Below are positions 34,419 through 43,699 of a stretch of DNA of 64,000 nucleotides, one piece after another. Below the pieces are notes generated by a model. That model worked only from the letters and a program-made list of their open reading frames with translations, did not search any database and had not been told where the DNA came from. Within the stretch, counting starts at the first letter, position 1. Each line of letters opens with the position of its first letter. Made by a program: the position numbers and the translations under genes. This DNA is from RUG14871 sp045539425 (GTDB lineage Bacteria; Bacillota_I; Bacilli_A; Erysipelotrichales; Erysipelotrichaceae): NCBI GenBank assembly GCA_045539425.1, contig JAZQFH010000036.1, positions 103,937 through 167,936 on the forward strand. The letters are read 5' to 3'.

Positions 34419-36812
34419 TTATAATTCCATTTTATGAATGTGCCAAATGTCTTTTACATAATCGTCGATGGTACGGTCAGAGGAGAAATAAGCGCTCTTT
34501 GCGATGTTGATCAGCATGCTCTTACGCCATCCGGCAGTATCCCTGTATCTTCTCTCGACTTCTTCCTGTGCTTCGCGGTAAGCTTCAAAGTCCGCCAGAA
34601 CGAAGTACTCATCGTTTTTGAACATCAGCTCTTCATAAATGACACGGTATTCTCTCAGATCATCATTGAACGTGCCGTCGATCAGGGAGTCGACCGCTTT
34701 CTTGATGTACGGATCGGCTTCATAGATTGCACTGGCGCGGTATGTCGAACGCATCTGGTTGATCTCTTCCACCGTCTTGCCGAAGATCACGTCGTTTTCT
34801 CTGCCGACTAAGGAATCGATTTCCACGTTGGCACCATCTAAGGTACCGAGCGTGAGTGCGCCGTTCATCATGAACTTCATGTTGCCCGTTCCGCTGGCTT
34901 CCTTTCCGGCTGTGGAAATCTGCTCGGAGACATCCGCGGCGTTCAAAAGGATCTCTGCCAGAGAGACGGAATAGTTCGGCAGGAAGCAGACCTTCATATA
35001 CTGCGATACATATGGATCCGCATTGACCTTCTTCGCAACATCGTGGATCAGCTTAATCACTTCCTTTGCGAAGACGTAGGATGGAGCCGCTTTCGCCGAG
35101 AAGACGAATGTACGCGGATAGATGCGGAATTCCGGATCGGATTTCAATCTCTGATAGAGATAGATGATATGCAGGCAGTTCAAAAGCTGTCTCTTATAAG
35201 CATGAAGACGCTTTGCCTGTACGTCGATGATGGAATTCTCATCGATTTCCACATTCAGACGTTTGGAGATATAGTCTTTCAGGATGCGTTTGCGCTCCAG
35301 TTTGCATGTCGCGAACTTTTCCTGTACCACCGGATCATCCACGTATTTCATCAGATCTTCCAGCTTCGTGATGTCATCCTTGAAGCCTTCCCCGATGGTT
35401 TCGCTCAGCATCTGTGTCAGCTGAGGGTTGCTGTAAAGCAGCCATCTGCGGTGTGTGATGCCGTTGGTCTTGTTGTTGATCTTACCCGGATAATAGTTGT
35501 TGAAGTCTCTTAAGACATCATTCTTCAGAATTTCCGTATGGATCTTCGCAACACCGTTGACGCTGTAACAGACGTGTACCGCCAGATTGCACATATGGAC
35601 CATTCCGTCATGGATGATGGACATGTGATAGGCATCGGACGGGTTGACCCCTGCCAGCTGCATCAGTTCGTTCTGACGGCGGTTGATCTCCTGAATGATC
35701 ATGTAGATCCGCGGCAGAAGCTTTTCAAAATATTCCACCGGCCATTTTTCCAGAGCTTCGCTCATGACCGTATGGTTCGTATAGGCAAATGTACGGCGGA
35801 CGATGTCATACGCCTGATCCCAGCCATAGCCATAGCTGTCCATCAGGATACGCATCATTTCGGCGATACCCATGACCGGATGCGTGTCATTCAGCTGAAT
35901 GCATACTTTTTCCGGCAGATTGTCCAACGTGCCGTAAGTGGCAATGTGGCTCTTAATGATGGTCTGGATGCCGCTGGAAACGAAGAAGTATTCCTGTTTC
36001 ACACGCAGATAGCGTCCGTGTTCCGTCGAGTCATCCGGATAGACGTTCTGACAGATTTCATTGACTTCGGAAATGTAGTGAATGAAGTCCTTGTTCTTCG
36101 GCAGAATGTCGCTGGCTTCCGCACTCCATAAGCGGAGCGTGTTGACCACGCGGTTGCCCTTGCCGATGACCGGTACATCATACGGAACGGCGCGGACATG
36201 CTCGGCATCCTTATGACGGATGATGAATCTGCCGTTGCGGTATTCCTGTTCAATGTGTCCGTAGAAAGCCACGTCAACCGCATGATTCGGTTTGCGTACT
36301 TCCCAGATATAACCGAGTTTCAGCCACTGGTCAGGAATTTCCACCTGACGTCCGTGACGGATCAGCTGTTTGAATAATCCATATTCATAACGGATGGAAT
36401 TGCCGTGTCCCGGATAACCGTTGCTGGCGAGAGAGTCGAGGAAGCAGGCGGCGAGACGGCCTAAACCACCGTTGCCGAGTCCGGCATCCGTTTCCATCTC
36501 TTCCAGATCATTGATATCTATTCCAAGGTCTGCCAGACCTTCTTTTACCAAATCATAGATTCCGAGGTTCATTAAGTTGTTGGTCATTAAACGGCCAAGC
36601 AGGAATTCCATGGAAAAATAGTAGACCTGACGCTCTTCCGTTTTGGCGACAGTCGTCTTGGAGTTCCTCCAGTCCGGACCTACGATATCACGGATGATTT
36701 CGCCGAGAATCAGATACTGTTCCGTAGGATTGGATTCCTCCACGTTACGTCCGAAACGCTCAACGATGCGTCGTACATATCGGTCCTTAAACTGTTCCTT
36801 ATCAGTAAACAT
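34419..36812 (-). CDS. glgP: Glycogen/maltodextrin phosphorylase
   Basis: PLP-dependent GT35 enzyme of 797 residues that releases glucose-1-phosphate from alpha-1,4-glucan ends. The Schiff-base lysine lies in EASGTGNMKFMMNGALTLGT. The glycine-rich loop GLGNGGLGRLAACFLDSLAS and the IQLNDTHPVMGIAEMMRIL block are intact. The ribosome site GGGGGA is nine bases from the ATG. It is the middle gene of glgB-glgP-pulA, so branch formation and degradation are in one unit, separate from glgCDA 18 kb away. Confidence 0.97.
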   Translation of the reverse strand: MFTDKEQFKDRYVRRIVERFGRNVEESNPTEQYLILGEIIRDIVGPDWRNSKTTVAKTEERQVYYFSMEFLLGRLMTNNLMNLGIYDLVKEGLADLGIDINDLEEMETDAGLGNGGLGRLAACFLDSLASNGYPGHGNSIRYEYGLFKQLIRHGRQVEIPDQWLKLGYIWEVRKPNHAVDVAFYGHIEQEYRNGRFIIRHKDAEHVRAVPYDVPVIGKGNRVVNTLRLWSAEASDILPKNKDFIHYISEVNEICQNVYPDDSTEHGRYLRVKQEYFFVSSGIQTIIKSHIATYGTLDNLPEKVCIQLNDTHPVMGIAEMMRILMDSYGYGWDQAYDIVRRTFAYTNHTVMSEALEKWPVEYFEKLLPRIYMIIQEINRRQNELMQLAGVNPSDAYHMSIIHDGMVHMCNLAVHVCYSVNGVAKIHTEILKNDVLRDFNNYYPGKINNKTNGITHRRWLLYSNPQLTQMLSETIGEGFKDDITKLEDLMKYVDDPVVQEKFATCKLERKRILKDYISKRLNVEIDENSIIDVQAKRLHAYKRQLLNCLHIIYLYQRLKSDPEFRIYPRTFVFSAKAAPSYVFAKEVIKLIHDVAKKVNADPYVSQYMKVCFLPNYSVSLAEILLNAADVSEQISTAGKEASGTGNMKFMMNGALTLGTLDGANVEIDSLVGRENDVIFGKTVEEINQMRSTYRASAIYEADPYIKKAVDSLIDGTFNDDLREYRVIYEELMFKNDEYFVLADFEAYREAQEEVERRYRDTAGWRKSMLINIAKSAYFSSDRTIDDYVKDIWHIHKMEL

Positions 36813-36855
36813 AAAAGTCCCCCTTTATAGGCATGCGCGTAAATAATAACACAGT

Positions 36856-38667
36856 TTATTTCTTAATTTCAAATAATATTCCTGCAAATGGCGCAATTCT
36901 GATACGGATGATATCTTTTTGTTTTTTATGGACCGATTTCACCGGTTTATAGTTGCACATATTGTATCCGCTGTAGATATCACGGTCAGAGTTGATGACT
37001 TCCGTGTAGTAGCCTTTCATCGGCACTTTGACCTCAAAGCGCTCGTGGGCGACCGGTGTCATGTTCAGTACCGTGATCATGATGCTTTCTTCATCTTCCC
37101 TGTAGAAGGTGTAGATGCTCTGATCGGCATTGTCCGCATCGATCCACTTGAAGCCTTCCCAGCTGTAGTCATACTTGTAGAGGCAGCTGTGGCTGAGGTA
37201 GATCTTCGAAAGGTCATGCATGTAGCGGCGGAAGGAGTCATGGTTCGGATATTTCAGTAAGAACCAGTCGAGTTCCTTCGCTTCATCCCATTCGCGGAAG
37301 TGACCCAGTTCATTGCCCATGAAGTTGAGTTTCTTTCCCGGATGGGTATACATATAAAGATACAGGTTCTTTGCCTGGGCGAATTTGTCGTTATATAAGC
37401 CCCACATCTTGTCGATGATGGTCGCCTTGCCATGGACCACTTCGTCGTGGGAGAATTCCATGATGAATTTTTCCGAATAGAAGTACGCCATGGAGAAGTT
37501 GATCAGATTGTGATGGTACTTGCGGTAGACCGGGTCCATCTTGTAATACTTCAGCGTATCATTCATCCAGCCCAAATCCCACTTATAGTCAAAGCCCAGA
37601 CCGCCGTAGATGGTCGGCTTAGTGACACCTTCAAAGTCGGAGGAGTCTTCCGCAATCATCATGACATTCGGGAATTTCTCCTTGATGTCATAGTTCAGAC
37701 GCTTGATGAAGTCCAGAGCTCCGGTATTGACGCCGAGATTCTTGTTCCCCTTCCAGAAGATGAGATTGCTGACGGCATCGACGCGGATTCCGTCCATATG
37801 GTAGTAGTCGCACCAGAAGGCGCACGCACTCATTAGGAAGGAACGGACTTCCTCTCTTGCCAGATCAAAATAGCAGGTTCCCCATTCGCTTTCGGAATTC
37901 TGCTGATATTCATACTGCGGCGTTCCGTCGAATAAACGTAAGCCGTGATTATCCTTGACAAAGTGCACCGGGACGAAGTCCATGATGACACCGATATTGT
38001 TTTCATGCGCCTTATCGACAAAATACATGAACTGCTGCATGGAACCGTAGCGGCTGGTCAGAGAATAGTAGCCGCTGGCCTGATAGCCCCAGCTGCCGTC
38101 AAACGGATACTCGTTGAGCGGCATCAGTTCGATATGGGTATAACCATTCTCAACACAGTACGGAATCAGCTCATCCGCCAGTTCCACATAGGTCATCTGG
38201 CTTCCGTCTTCCTTGAACTTCCAGCTTCCGGCATGCACCTCATAGATGTTCATCGGACGGTCATAGTTGATCGAGCGTGTTTTCATCCATTCGCTATCTT
38301 CCCAGTTGTAGCCGTCCATGTGAACGACCTTGGAGGAAGTGGACGGACGGTACTCGCTGTAGAACGCAAACGGGTCACTCTTTTCCGTCAGCGTGCCGTT
38401 GCCGCTTTCGATCACATAGCGGTAGATGTCCCACTCGGAAACGTTGTAAAGCGTAATGGAAAAGACGCCGCGGTCATCCACCTTCTCAAGATAGGACGCT
38501 TCTCTGTCCCAGTAGTTGAAGGCACCGATCACGCGCACGCTCTTGGCATGCGGTGCCCAGACCGTAAATGTGGTTTCGCCGTTTTCCGGATTGCGGTGTG
38601 CACCGAAATGGCGGTAGGCATCCAAACAATGCCCGCTGAAAAAAAGATTGTATTTTTCCTGTATCAT
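36856..38667 (-). CDS. glgB: 1,4-alpha-glucan branching enzyme
   Basis: GH13 branching enzyme of 603 residues that makes the alpha-1,6 branches of glycogen. CBM48 near residues 25-60 (FGAHRNPENGETTFTVWAPH, IGAFNYWDR). Catalytic regions: DFVPVHFVKD, DGIRVDAVSNLI with nucleophile Asp, MIAEDSSDF with acid Glu, and FSHDEVVHGK. Length is that of the shorter class without the extra N1 domain. AGGTGA precedes the ATG. First gene of the operon; a TATAAT lies at 38700-38705 and a TGTCTCA/TGAGACA inverted repeat (38716-38743) just upstream could be an operator. Confidence 0.96.
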   Translation of the reverse strand: MIQEKYNLFFSGHCLDAYRHFGAHRNPENGETTFTVWAPHAKSVRVIGAFNYWDREASYLEKVDDRGVFSITLYNVSEWDIYRYVIESGNGTLTEKSDPFAFYSEYRPSTSSKVVHMDGYNWEDSEWMKTRSINYDRPMNIYEVHAGSWKFKEDGSQMTYVELADELIPYCVENGYTHIELMPLNEYPFDGSWGYQASGYYSLTSRYGSMQQFMYFVDKAHENNIGVIMDFVPVHFVKDNHGLRLFDGTPQYEYQQNSESEWGTCYFDLAREEVRSFLMSACAFWCDYYHMDGIRVDAVSNLIFWKGNKNLGVNTGALDFIKRLNYDIKEKFPNVMMIAEDSSDFEGVTKPTIYGGLGFDYKWDLGWMNDTLKYYKMDPVYRKYHHNLINFSMAYFYSEKFIMEFSHDEVVHGKATIIDKMWGLYNDKFAQAKNLYLYMYTHPGKKLNFMGNELGHFREWDEAKELDWFLLKYPNHDSFRRYMHDLSKIYLSHSCLYKYDYSWEGFKWIDADNADQSIYTFYREDEESIMITVLNMTPVAHERFEVKVPMKGYYTEVINSDRDIYSGYNMCNYKPVKSVHKKQKDIIRIRIAPFAGILFEIKK

Positions 38668-38699
38668 AGTTTCACCTGTAAAACTTTCATTCTATTCAT

Positions 38700-38743
38700 A
38701 TTATAAATAAAAAGATGTCTCATTAAAAGGATAATCTGAGACA
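38700..38743 (-). promoter_or_regulatory. -10 element and inverted repeat upstream of glgB
   Basis: Consensus TATAAT (38700-38705), and the seven-base inverted repeat TGTCTCA/TGAGACA with 14 bases between arms at about the -35 position. No good -35 hexamer is seen, so regulated initiation is plausible. Confidence 0.4.
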
Positions 38744-38760
38744 GTTGCCCAACAGATTCC

Positions 38761-38787
38761 AAAGAAAAAGGACTCCTTTTGGAGTCC
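38761..38787 (-). terminator. Terminator of the ftsE-ftsX-M23 operon
   Basis: Perfect stem GGACTCC/GGAGTCC, AAAA loop and TTTTTC tail nine bases after the stop. Confidence 0.87.
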
Positions 38788-38795
38788 CTGTGATT

Positions 38796-40157
38796 TTAAT
38801 AGCCGAGATATCCGCGCGGTGCCACACGGCACGGTGCGCCGGAATTGCTGCAGGTTCTGCTCAGTGCCGCGCTTCCCCAGCCGCAGCCGAAGGCGAGGTC
38901 ACCGTTCCAGTTCTCGACATAGTAGGAGATGGATTCATCGCCGAGATAGAAGATCTCGATATGGCAATGCGGTCCGCTGGAGTTGCCGCTCGTACCGACT
39001 TCCCCGATCTTATCTCCCGCATTGACGATCTGTCCGGAAGAGATCGGCGTTCCGCTGCGCATGTGCAGATATTTTACGACATATGTGCTGCCGTCGACGC
39101 GTACCATCAGATAAACCTGGTTGCCGCCGCCGTTGCTGCCCGGATAGCCGCACCGGCTGCCGAGGTAACCGTACGTTTCGCAGGAGTCTGCGGAGAAGAG
39201 GATGTAGCCGTTTGCCACGGCACGGATCGTTGTTCCGACATCCGCCGCAATATCCAGACCAAGGTGCGTTCCGCCGCCGAAGCTGGCCGGATAATGCCAT
39301 GTTTCCGCGGAAACATAACCGCCGCTGATTGGCTTGGACCATCCCGGAGACGGTTCCACGCTGTTGAGTTTTTCACTGATGGCCTTCAGCTGTGCCTTGA
39401 CGGAATCCAGATCAGAGTAGTACTGCTGCTCCTGTGCTTCCAGATCGGCTTTCTTGCTGTAGTACTCGCGCAAGAGCTGCTCCACAACATCCTTTAAGCC
39501 TTCCACGTAAGCTTTTCTGGCTTCCACGGCCTGCTTATTCAGCTCAAGTGCTTCCCTGGCTTCTTCCAGATTGGCTTTGGCCACATTCAGCTCCGCAATC
39601 TCATGATCCAGCTGTACCAGAAGATCATGGTCATACTTCTGAATGTCGTTGAGAGCTTCAATACGCCGAATTAAATCGATGAAGCTGGAGGCACCGACCA
39701 GAAAGTCGATGTAGTTATTGACATGGATGAAGGACTGCAGAGCCACCATCCGGTTCTGAATGCTCAGATCGATTTCCTCGATATGATCTTCTCTCTGCTT
39801 GATCTCTTCTTCCAGATGATGAATATTGCTCTCCAATGAGGTGATCTGGCTCTCGATCGATGCGATCTCCGTTTCGATTTCCGCCATCTGCTTTTCATAG
39901 TCCTTGAGTTTGACGACGCTGTTGGCAATATCCGCCTTCAGATCGTCAATCTCTTCCTGCAGTTTATTGAGTTCCTCATTCAGTTCATTGGCTTTTTCAT
40001 TGAGGATCTTCTGACACTGTCTCTGCTCTTCATCGCTCAGCTCTTCATAATCTCCGCGGCAGGCTGCTTCATCCAGCGCCAGAGCCGGCACGGAAAAAGC
40101 ACTGACAAGCAGGAAGAGTGATAACAGAAATGTCAGACAAGTTTTGACGCGTTTCAT
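38796..40157 (-). CDS. Secreted coiled-coil M23 peptidoglycan hydrolase (PcsB/EnvC-like)
   Basis: 453 residues from the ATG that overlaps the ftsX stop as ATGA; a GTG four codons earlier is possible. Signal peptide TCLTFLLSLFLLVSAFSVPA, ending near ALA. Residues 45-270 are a long coiled coil (KANELNEELNKLQEEIDDLK and following heptads). The last 150 residues are an M23 zinc endopeptidase: first ligands in GTHLGLDIA, second pair in GPHCHIEIF, with VNAGDKIGEVGTSG between. Coiled-coil amidase activators or endopeptidases of this build are controlled by FtsEX in other bacteria, and here the gene directly follows ftsX. It likely cuts septal peptidoglycan during division. Confidence 0.93.
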   Translation of the reverse strand: MKRVKTCLTFLLSLFLLVSAFSVPALALDEAACRGDYEELSDEEQRQCQKILNEKANELNEELNKLQEEIDDLKADIANSVVKLKDYEKQMAEIETEIASIESQITSLESNIHHLEEEIKQREDHIEEIDLSIQNRMVALQSFIHVNNYIDFLVGASSFIDLIRRIEALNDIQKYDHDLLVQLDHEIAELNVAKANLEEAREALELNKQAVEARKAYVEGLKDVVEQLLREYYSKKADLEAQEQQYYSDLDSVKAQLKAISEKLNSVEPSPGWSKPISGGYVSAETWHYPASFGGGTHLGLDIAADVGTTIRAVANGYILFSADSCETYGYLGSRCGYPGSNGGGNQVYLMVRVDGSTYVVKYLHMRSGTPISSGQIVNAGDKIGEVGTSGNSSGPHCHIEIFYLGDESISYYVENWNGDLAFGCGWGSAALSRTCSNSGAPCRVAPRGYLGY

Positions 40158-41050
40158 CGTTTCCACCACAGTTTCTTACTTACGGAAATAAAGCTTCCGA
40201 TGGCGCCGACAAGCACGCCGGCTGCCAGTAATCCTCCACCGAGATAAACGATAAAGTTCATCGGCGGAATCAGAGAGAATAACGTGGAGAACAGATTGCC
40301 TCCCAGAAGGTTGTAGAGGTAATAATAGCCTCCGCAGAGAATCCCGATTGGAAGAATGGAGCCCAATATTCCGATGATGATTCCCTCAATGATAAACGGC
40401 CAGCGGATAAACCCGTTGGATGCGCCGACCGTACGCATGATAAAGATTTCCTCTTTCCGGGCATTGATTGTCGTATTGATCGTATTGGAAATCAATAAGA
40501 CCGCAATCACGGAAAGCGCGGCGACGACTAAGAAACTGATCCGCTTGATTTTCTCCATGGAGTTGACCAGCGTGATGGTTCCCTCCCCGCCGTAGTTGAC
40601 ATTTTCAATTCCCTGAAGCGCCCTTAACTTCGCCGCTACCGGCTCGATATCATCCCCGGTATCGGTTTCAATTAGGAAGGCATTGCGCAACGGGTTCTTT
40701 TCCCCGACATACATGCGGAAGAGTTCTCCCTGATCGCCATAGGAGGCAATGAAGGATTCCAGTTCCTGATCCTTGGAAGAGAACTGAACATCTCTGACAC
40801 CCGGAATCGCCTCAATCTGCTTCTGCAGCTGCGTGATCCCCGCGGAATCCACGTTGGATTCGATCTTGGCATGGATCTGAACATTTCCCTCCACATTTTC
40901 CACAATGTGCTGCAGGTTGAAGTTCAGAATCACGAAAGCTCCGATGATCAGTAACGTCATCGTAACGGCAGAGGCACTGGAAAAGCTCATCGCGCCATGG
41001 CGCTTCACACCTAAAAAGCCTTCACGGAAGACACGGAAGATTCTATTCAT
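40154..41050 (-). CDS. ftsX: Cell division permease FtsX
   Basis: 298-residue membrane protein with four transmembrane segments: one near residue 25-45 (VTMTLLIIGAFVILNF) and three in the C-terminal half (FLVVAALSVIAVLLISN, then two more). An extracellular loop of about 110 residues contacts the hydrolase. Cytoplasmic RKEEIFIMRTVGASNGFIRW is the typical FtsX coupling segment. It overlaps ftsE by eight bases and the hydrolase by four. Confidence 0.96.
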   Translation of the reverse strand: MNRIFRVFREGFLGVKRHGAMSFSSASAVTMTLLIIGAFVILNFNLQHIVENVEGNVQIHAKIESNVDSAGITQLQKQIEAIPGVRDVQFSSKDQELESFIASYGDQGELFRMYVGEKNPLRNAFLIETDTGDDIEPVAAKLRALQGIENVNYGGEGTITLVNSMEKIKRISFLVVAALSVIAVLLISNTINTTINARKEEIFIMRTVGASNGFIRWPFIIEGIIIGILGSILPIGILCGGYYYLYNLLGGNLFSTLFSLIPPMNFIVYLGGGLLAAGVLVGAIGSFISVSKKLWWKR

Positions 41051-41732
41051 GAGAATGATACCCTCCTTCTATCAGGTCGGCCACGATGTGACCGTTTTCC
41101 AGAACGATCGTTCTTTTGCGGTACTGGTTGACCACATTCATGTCATGGCTGACCATCAGGATGGTGGTGCCCAGTTCCTTATTGATTTTTCCCAGCAGGT
41201 GAATGATCTCACGGGACATTCCCGGGTCAAGGTTTCCTGTCGGTTCGTCGCAGATCAGAATCTTCGGCTTGTTGGCAATCGCGCGCGCAATGGCGACACG
41301 CTGCTGCTGACCGCCGGAGAGTTCACGCGGGAAGGACAGCGCCTTGTCGTCCAGTCCGACCAGATTGAGTACTTCACGGACTCTGTGGCGGGCTTCCTTG
41401 ACATTGGCATTGATGACTTCCAGTGCGAAATATACGTTTTCAAAAACCGTCTTCTCCGGTAAAAGCCGGTATTCCTGGAAGATGACTCCAAGATTCTGAC
41501 GGTATTTGGCAACCTTACGGTTTTTCAAAGCGCCGACATTGATATCGTCGAGGATCACTTCTCCCTTTGTCGGAATTTCTTCCCCGTTGATGATCTTCAG
41601 CATGGTACTCTTTCCGCTTCCGGTTGGACCGATAATATAAACAAATTCGCCGGTCTCGATCTTCATATTGATGTCGTAGAGCGCATTGGTTCCGTTCTTA
41701 TATGTTTTCGATACTTCTTTAAACTCTAACAA
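41043..41732 (-). CDS. ftsE: Cell division ATPase FtsE
   Basis: ABC ATPase of 229 residues that powers FtsX. Walker A GPTGSGKS (35-42), signature LSGGQQQR, Walker B ILICDEPTGNLDPG and the H-loop MVSHD are present. The start appears to be TTG (MLEFKEVSKTYKNG), with GGAG 11 bases before it. First gene of ftsE-ftsX-M23 with its own promoter. Confidence 0.96.
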   Translation of the reverse strand: MLEFKEVSKTYKNGTNALYDINMKIETGEFVYIIGPTGSGKSTMLKIINGEEIPTKGEVILDDINVGALKNRKVAKYRQNLGVIFQEYRLLPEKTVFENVYFALEVINANVKEARHRVREVLNLVGLDDKALSFPRELSGGQQQRVAIARAIANKPKILICDEPTGNLDPGMSREIIHLLGKINKELGTTILMVSHDMNVVNQYRKRTIVLENGHIVADLIEGGYHSHE

Positions 41733-41755
41733 AGTATATCACTCCAATCATAATG

Positions 41756-41784
41756 ATTATAGCACACTCGCCCATGCATGCCAG
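41756..41784 (-). promoter_or_regulatory. Promoter of ftsE
   Basis: CTGGCA, a 17-base spacer and TATAAT, about 25 bases upstream of the TTG start. Confidence 0.62.
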
Positions 41785-41808
41785 TGAAATGTTGAAGTGT
41801 CCCGTGTC

Positions 41809-42981
41809 TCATCGGTTGCTTTTCTTACGCATACTTTTCGCAAGCAGGAAGAATAGTACAAACATCACAAGGTTCATTCCCAGCATCCCGTAAAGATACG
41901 GCAGATAGGAAGAAGTGAAATCGTAGACATATCCGATGATGCTCAGTGCCAGCGCAAAGACGCCGGAGCCGATCAGATTGGCCAAGGCATACAGCGACGT
42001 GTAATGTTCCAGTCCGTAGATTTCCTTGATGAATAAAACCGTCAGGACGGATGTGATGGCATAAAGCGAGCCCAAAAGGAATGCCCCTGCCAGAAGAAGA
42101 GGAAGGCTCTTCTGTGTCAGCAAGAGAATGATTCCCGCAAGTGAGAGCACGGAGACAAAAAGCGAGGTTTTCAGCGGCCCGATATGGTCCGCCAGAGCAC
42201 CCGCACTCACCTTGAAGAAGATGTTTCCGATCATCATCGCACTGACTAAAAAAGCACTTTCGGATGCGTCGATTCCCTTTGTAAGCGCAAAGCCCGAAAG
42301 GTGCTGCGACATGCCGACGGAAAGGTTGATAAAGAGCGTCAGGATACCGATATAGAGAAACGGAAGCGGATTTCCGCCGAACTGTCCGGAACTTTTGGAA
42401 TCCTTCTTCTCCGGGTTACGGTACTGTAACGGATAGAGTAAGCCCGGAAGATTAAAGAGGATCATGGCTGCCCCGACCGCAAGATAGCCTGTCGGATAAC
42501 CGGAAGACTGAATGATTCCTGAAATAAGCGGAGACAGTAAAGCCCCGACCAGTCCGCTGAAGGAAAGGACAAGCCCGGTGACCCCTCCCGCGTTTTCCGT
42601 AATGGAGGTATTCAGAATCGTGGTGATCACGACAACATTGAAGCAGCTGTTCCCGATTCCCATCAGGATGGCCAGCGCATAGAAATGAAAGACGTTTTTC
42701 GCCACACTCATGGCCATCAGCGACAGGGAAGAAAGCAGCACGCCGCCAAAGTACACCTTCTTGAAGTTCTTCTCCGTCAGGATTTTCGGCACAAACATCT
42801 GCGCAACCGCAATGGAGAGCGAAGAGAATGTCGTATAGAGAGCGAACGTCCCCCGCTTCACGTTTAACGCCTCACTGACCGGCGCATAGAACACGCCCAG
42901 AGAGTTCATCGCAATGCCAATGGATGCTCCCATCATGCCGCAAAGGGATAGTATCAATAACAGTTTTCTGTTTTGTTTCAT
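41809..42981 (-). CDS. MFS transporter (oxalate/formate antiporter-like branch)
   Basis: 390-residue carrier with 12 hydrophobic segments from the ATG after GTGAGG; a GTG five codons earlier is possible. It resembles the major facilitator branch near monocarboxylate/oxalate-formate antiporters (SLGVFYAPVSEALNVKRGTF in the first loop, GALADHIGPLKTSL in the loop between helices 8 and 9). The substrate cannot be read from the sequence. Single gene. No terminator is visible before the ftsE promoter region. Confidence 0.8.
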   Translation of the reverse strand: MKQNRKLLLILSLCGMMGASIGIAMNSLGVFYAPVSEALNVKRGTFALYTTFSSLSIAVAQMFVPKILTEKNFKKVYFGGVLLSSLSLMAMSVAKNVFHFYALAILMGIGNSCFNVVVITTILNTSITENAGGVTGLVLSFSGLVGALLSPLISGIIQSSGYPTGYLAVGAAMILFNLPGLLYPLQYRNPEKKDSKSSGQFGGNPLPFLYIGILTLFINLSVGMSQHLSGFALTKGIDASESAFLVSAMMIGNIFFKVSAGALADHIGPLKTSLFVSVLSLAGIILLLTQKSLPLLLAGAFLLGSLYAITSVLTVLFIKEIYGLEHYTSLYALANLIGSGVFALALSIIGYVYDFTSSYLPYLYGMLGMNLVMFVLFFLLAKSMRKKSNR

Positions 42982-43035
42982 ATGGAAAAACCTCACCCAA
43001 TTATTTTATGCTTTTCCTTTTTTCTTTGTCATAGA

Positions 43036-43058
43036 GAAAAAGGCTGAAATTCAGCCTT
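43036..43058 (-). terminator. Terminator of the 191-residue hypothetical gene
   Basis: AAGGCTGA/TCAGCCTT stem, three-base loop and TTTCTC tail. The stop codon is inside the hairpin. Confidence 0.7.
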
Positions 43059-43620
43059 CTTTACCCACTTTCTCCCTGTGTTTTTCCAAAAGTGCCAATA
43101 ACCGCTTTCTGCTTGTGCGCTCATACGGCCGGTTCTGATCCGTCAGTTCCTTCATGAGCTCTGCAGGCTCTTTGAGGTCATAGCCGAGATTCCATGCCTC
43201 ATGCAGCATATTCAGCGCATCTTTTTTCACAAAGTGTGTTTTCAATATCTCGATCCATTTCCGACAGAATTCCTTCTCTGCTTCATGATACCTTGCGCCT
43301 TCTTTTAAATCAGCGGGAGAATAACTCTCTTCATTCTGAAGAATGATCTCTTCCCCTTTCACGGGATGGCCGTCCTTTGTTGAGCGGAATGCCAGATTGA
43401 AGCTGAACAGCGGAGCAACCATCTTTTTCTTCGTGCTGAGCGCATACAGCTTCAACATCCGGTTTTCATCACCGAATCCGGATACCATCAGGGCATTCAC
43501 CTCTCCCTCTGACGGTCTGACACCGCACGAAAGAAGCTTCGCTTCCTCTTTTTCATCATAGATTCCAAATGCGTCATAATCCGGGAAAAACGGATGATCC
43601 CAACGGTAAAACTTCTTCAT
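43051..43620 (-). CDS. Hypothetical protein, possibly mediating sequence-specific response
   Basis: 189 residues from the ATG after GGAAGTGAG. No signal peptide, membrane segment or motif I recognise. It starts FYRWDHPFFPDYDAFGIYDE, has a central beta-like part (MLKLYALSTKKKMVAPLFSF) and a helical C-terminal third ending in a basic stretch (SRKRLLALLEKHREKVGKEG). Codon use and GC content look like the neighbours, so no sign of recent transfer. The single gene is flanked by terminators. I do not assign a function; the label is deliberately non-committal. Confidence 0.6.
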   Translation of the reverse strand: MKKFYRWDHPFFPDYDAFGIYDEKEEAKLLSCGVRPSEGEVNALMVSGFGDENRMLKLYALSTKKKMVAPLFSFNLAFRSTKDGHPVKGEEIILQNEESYSPADLKEGARYHEAEKEFCRKWIEILKTHFVKKDALNMLHEAWNLGYDLKEPAELMKELTDQNRPYERTSRKRLLALLEKHREKVGKEG

Positions 43621-43649
43621 ATTCACTCACTTCCAACTTCAACCTTAAA

Positions 43650-43682
43650 GAAAAAACCTGCCGCTGTCAATGCAGCGGCAGG
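43650..43682 (-). terminator. Terminator of the flavin oxidoreductase gene
   Basis: Ten-base GC-rich stem CCTGCCGCTG/CAGCGGCAGG, six-base loop and TTTTTT. Confidence 0.9.
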
Positions 43683-43699
43683 AGATATCCGTATTCTCT

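Noticed and set aside
37945..38706. A 253-codon plus-strand frame opposite glgB
   Set aside because: Shadow frame with no recognisable motif, opposite an intact branching enzyme.
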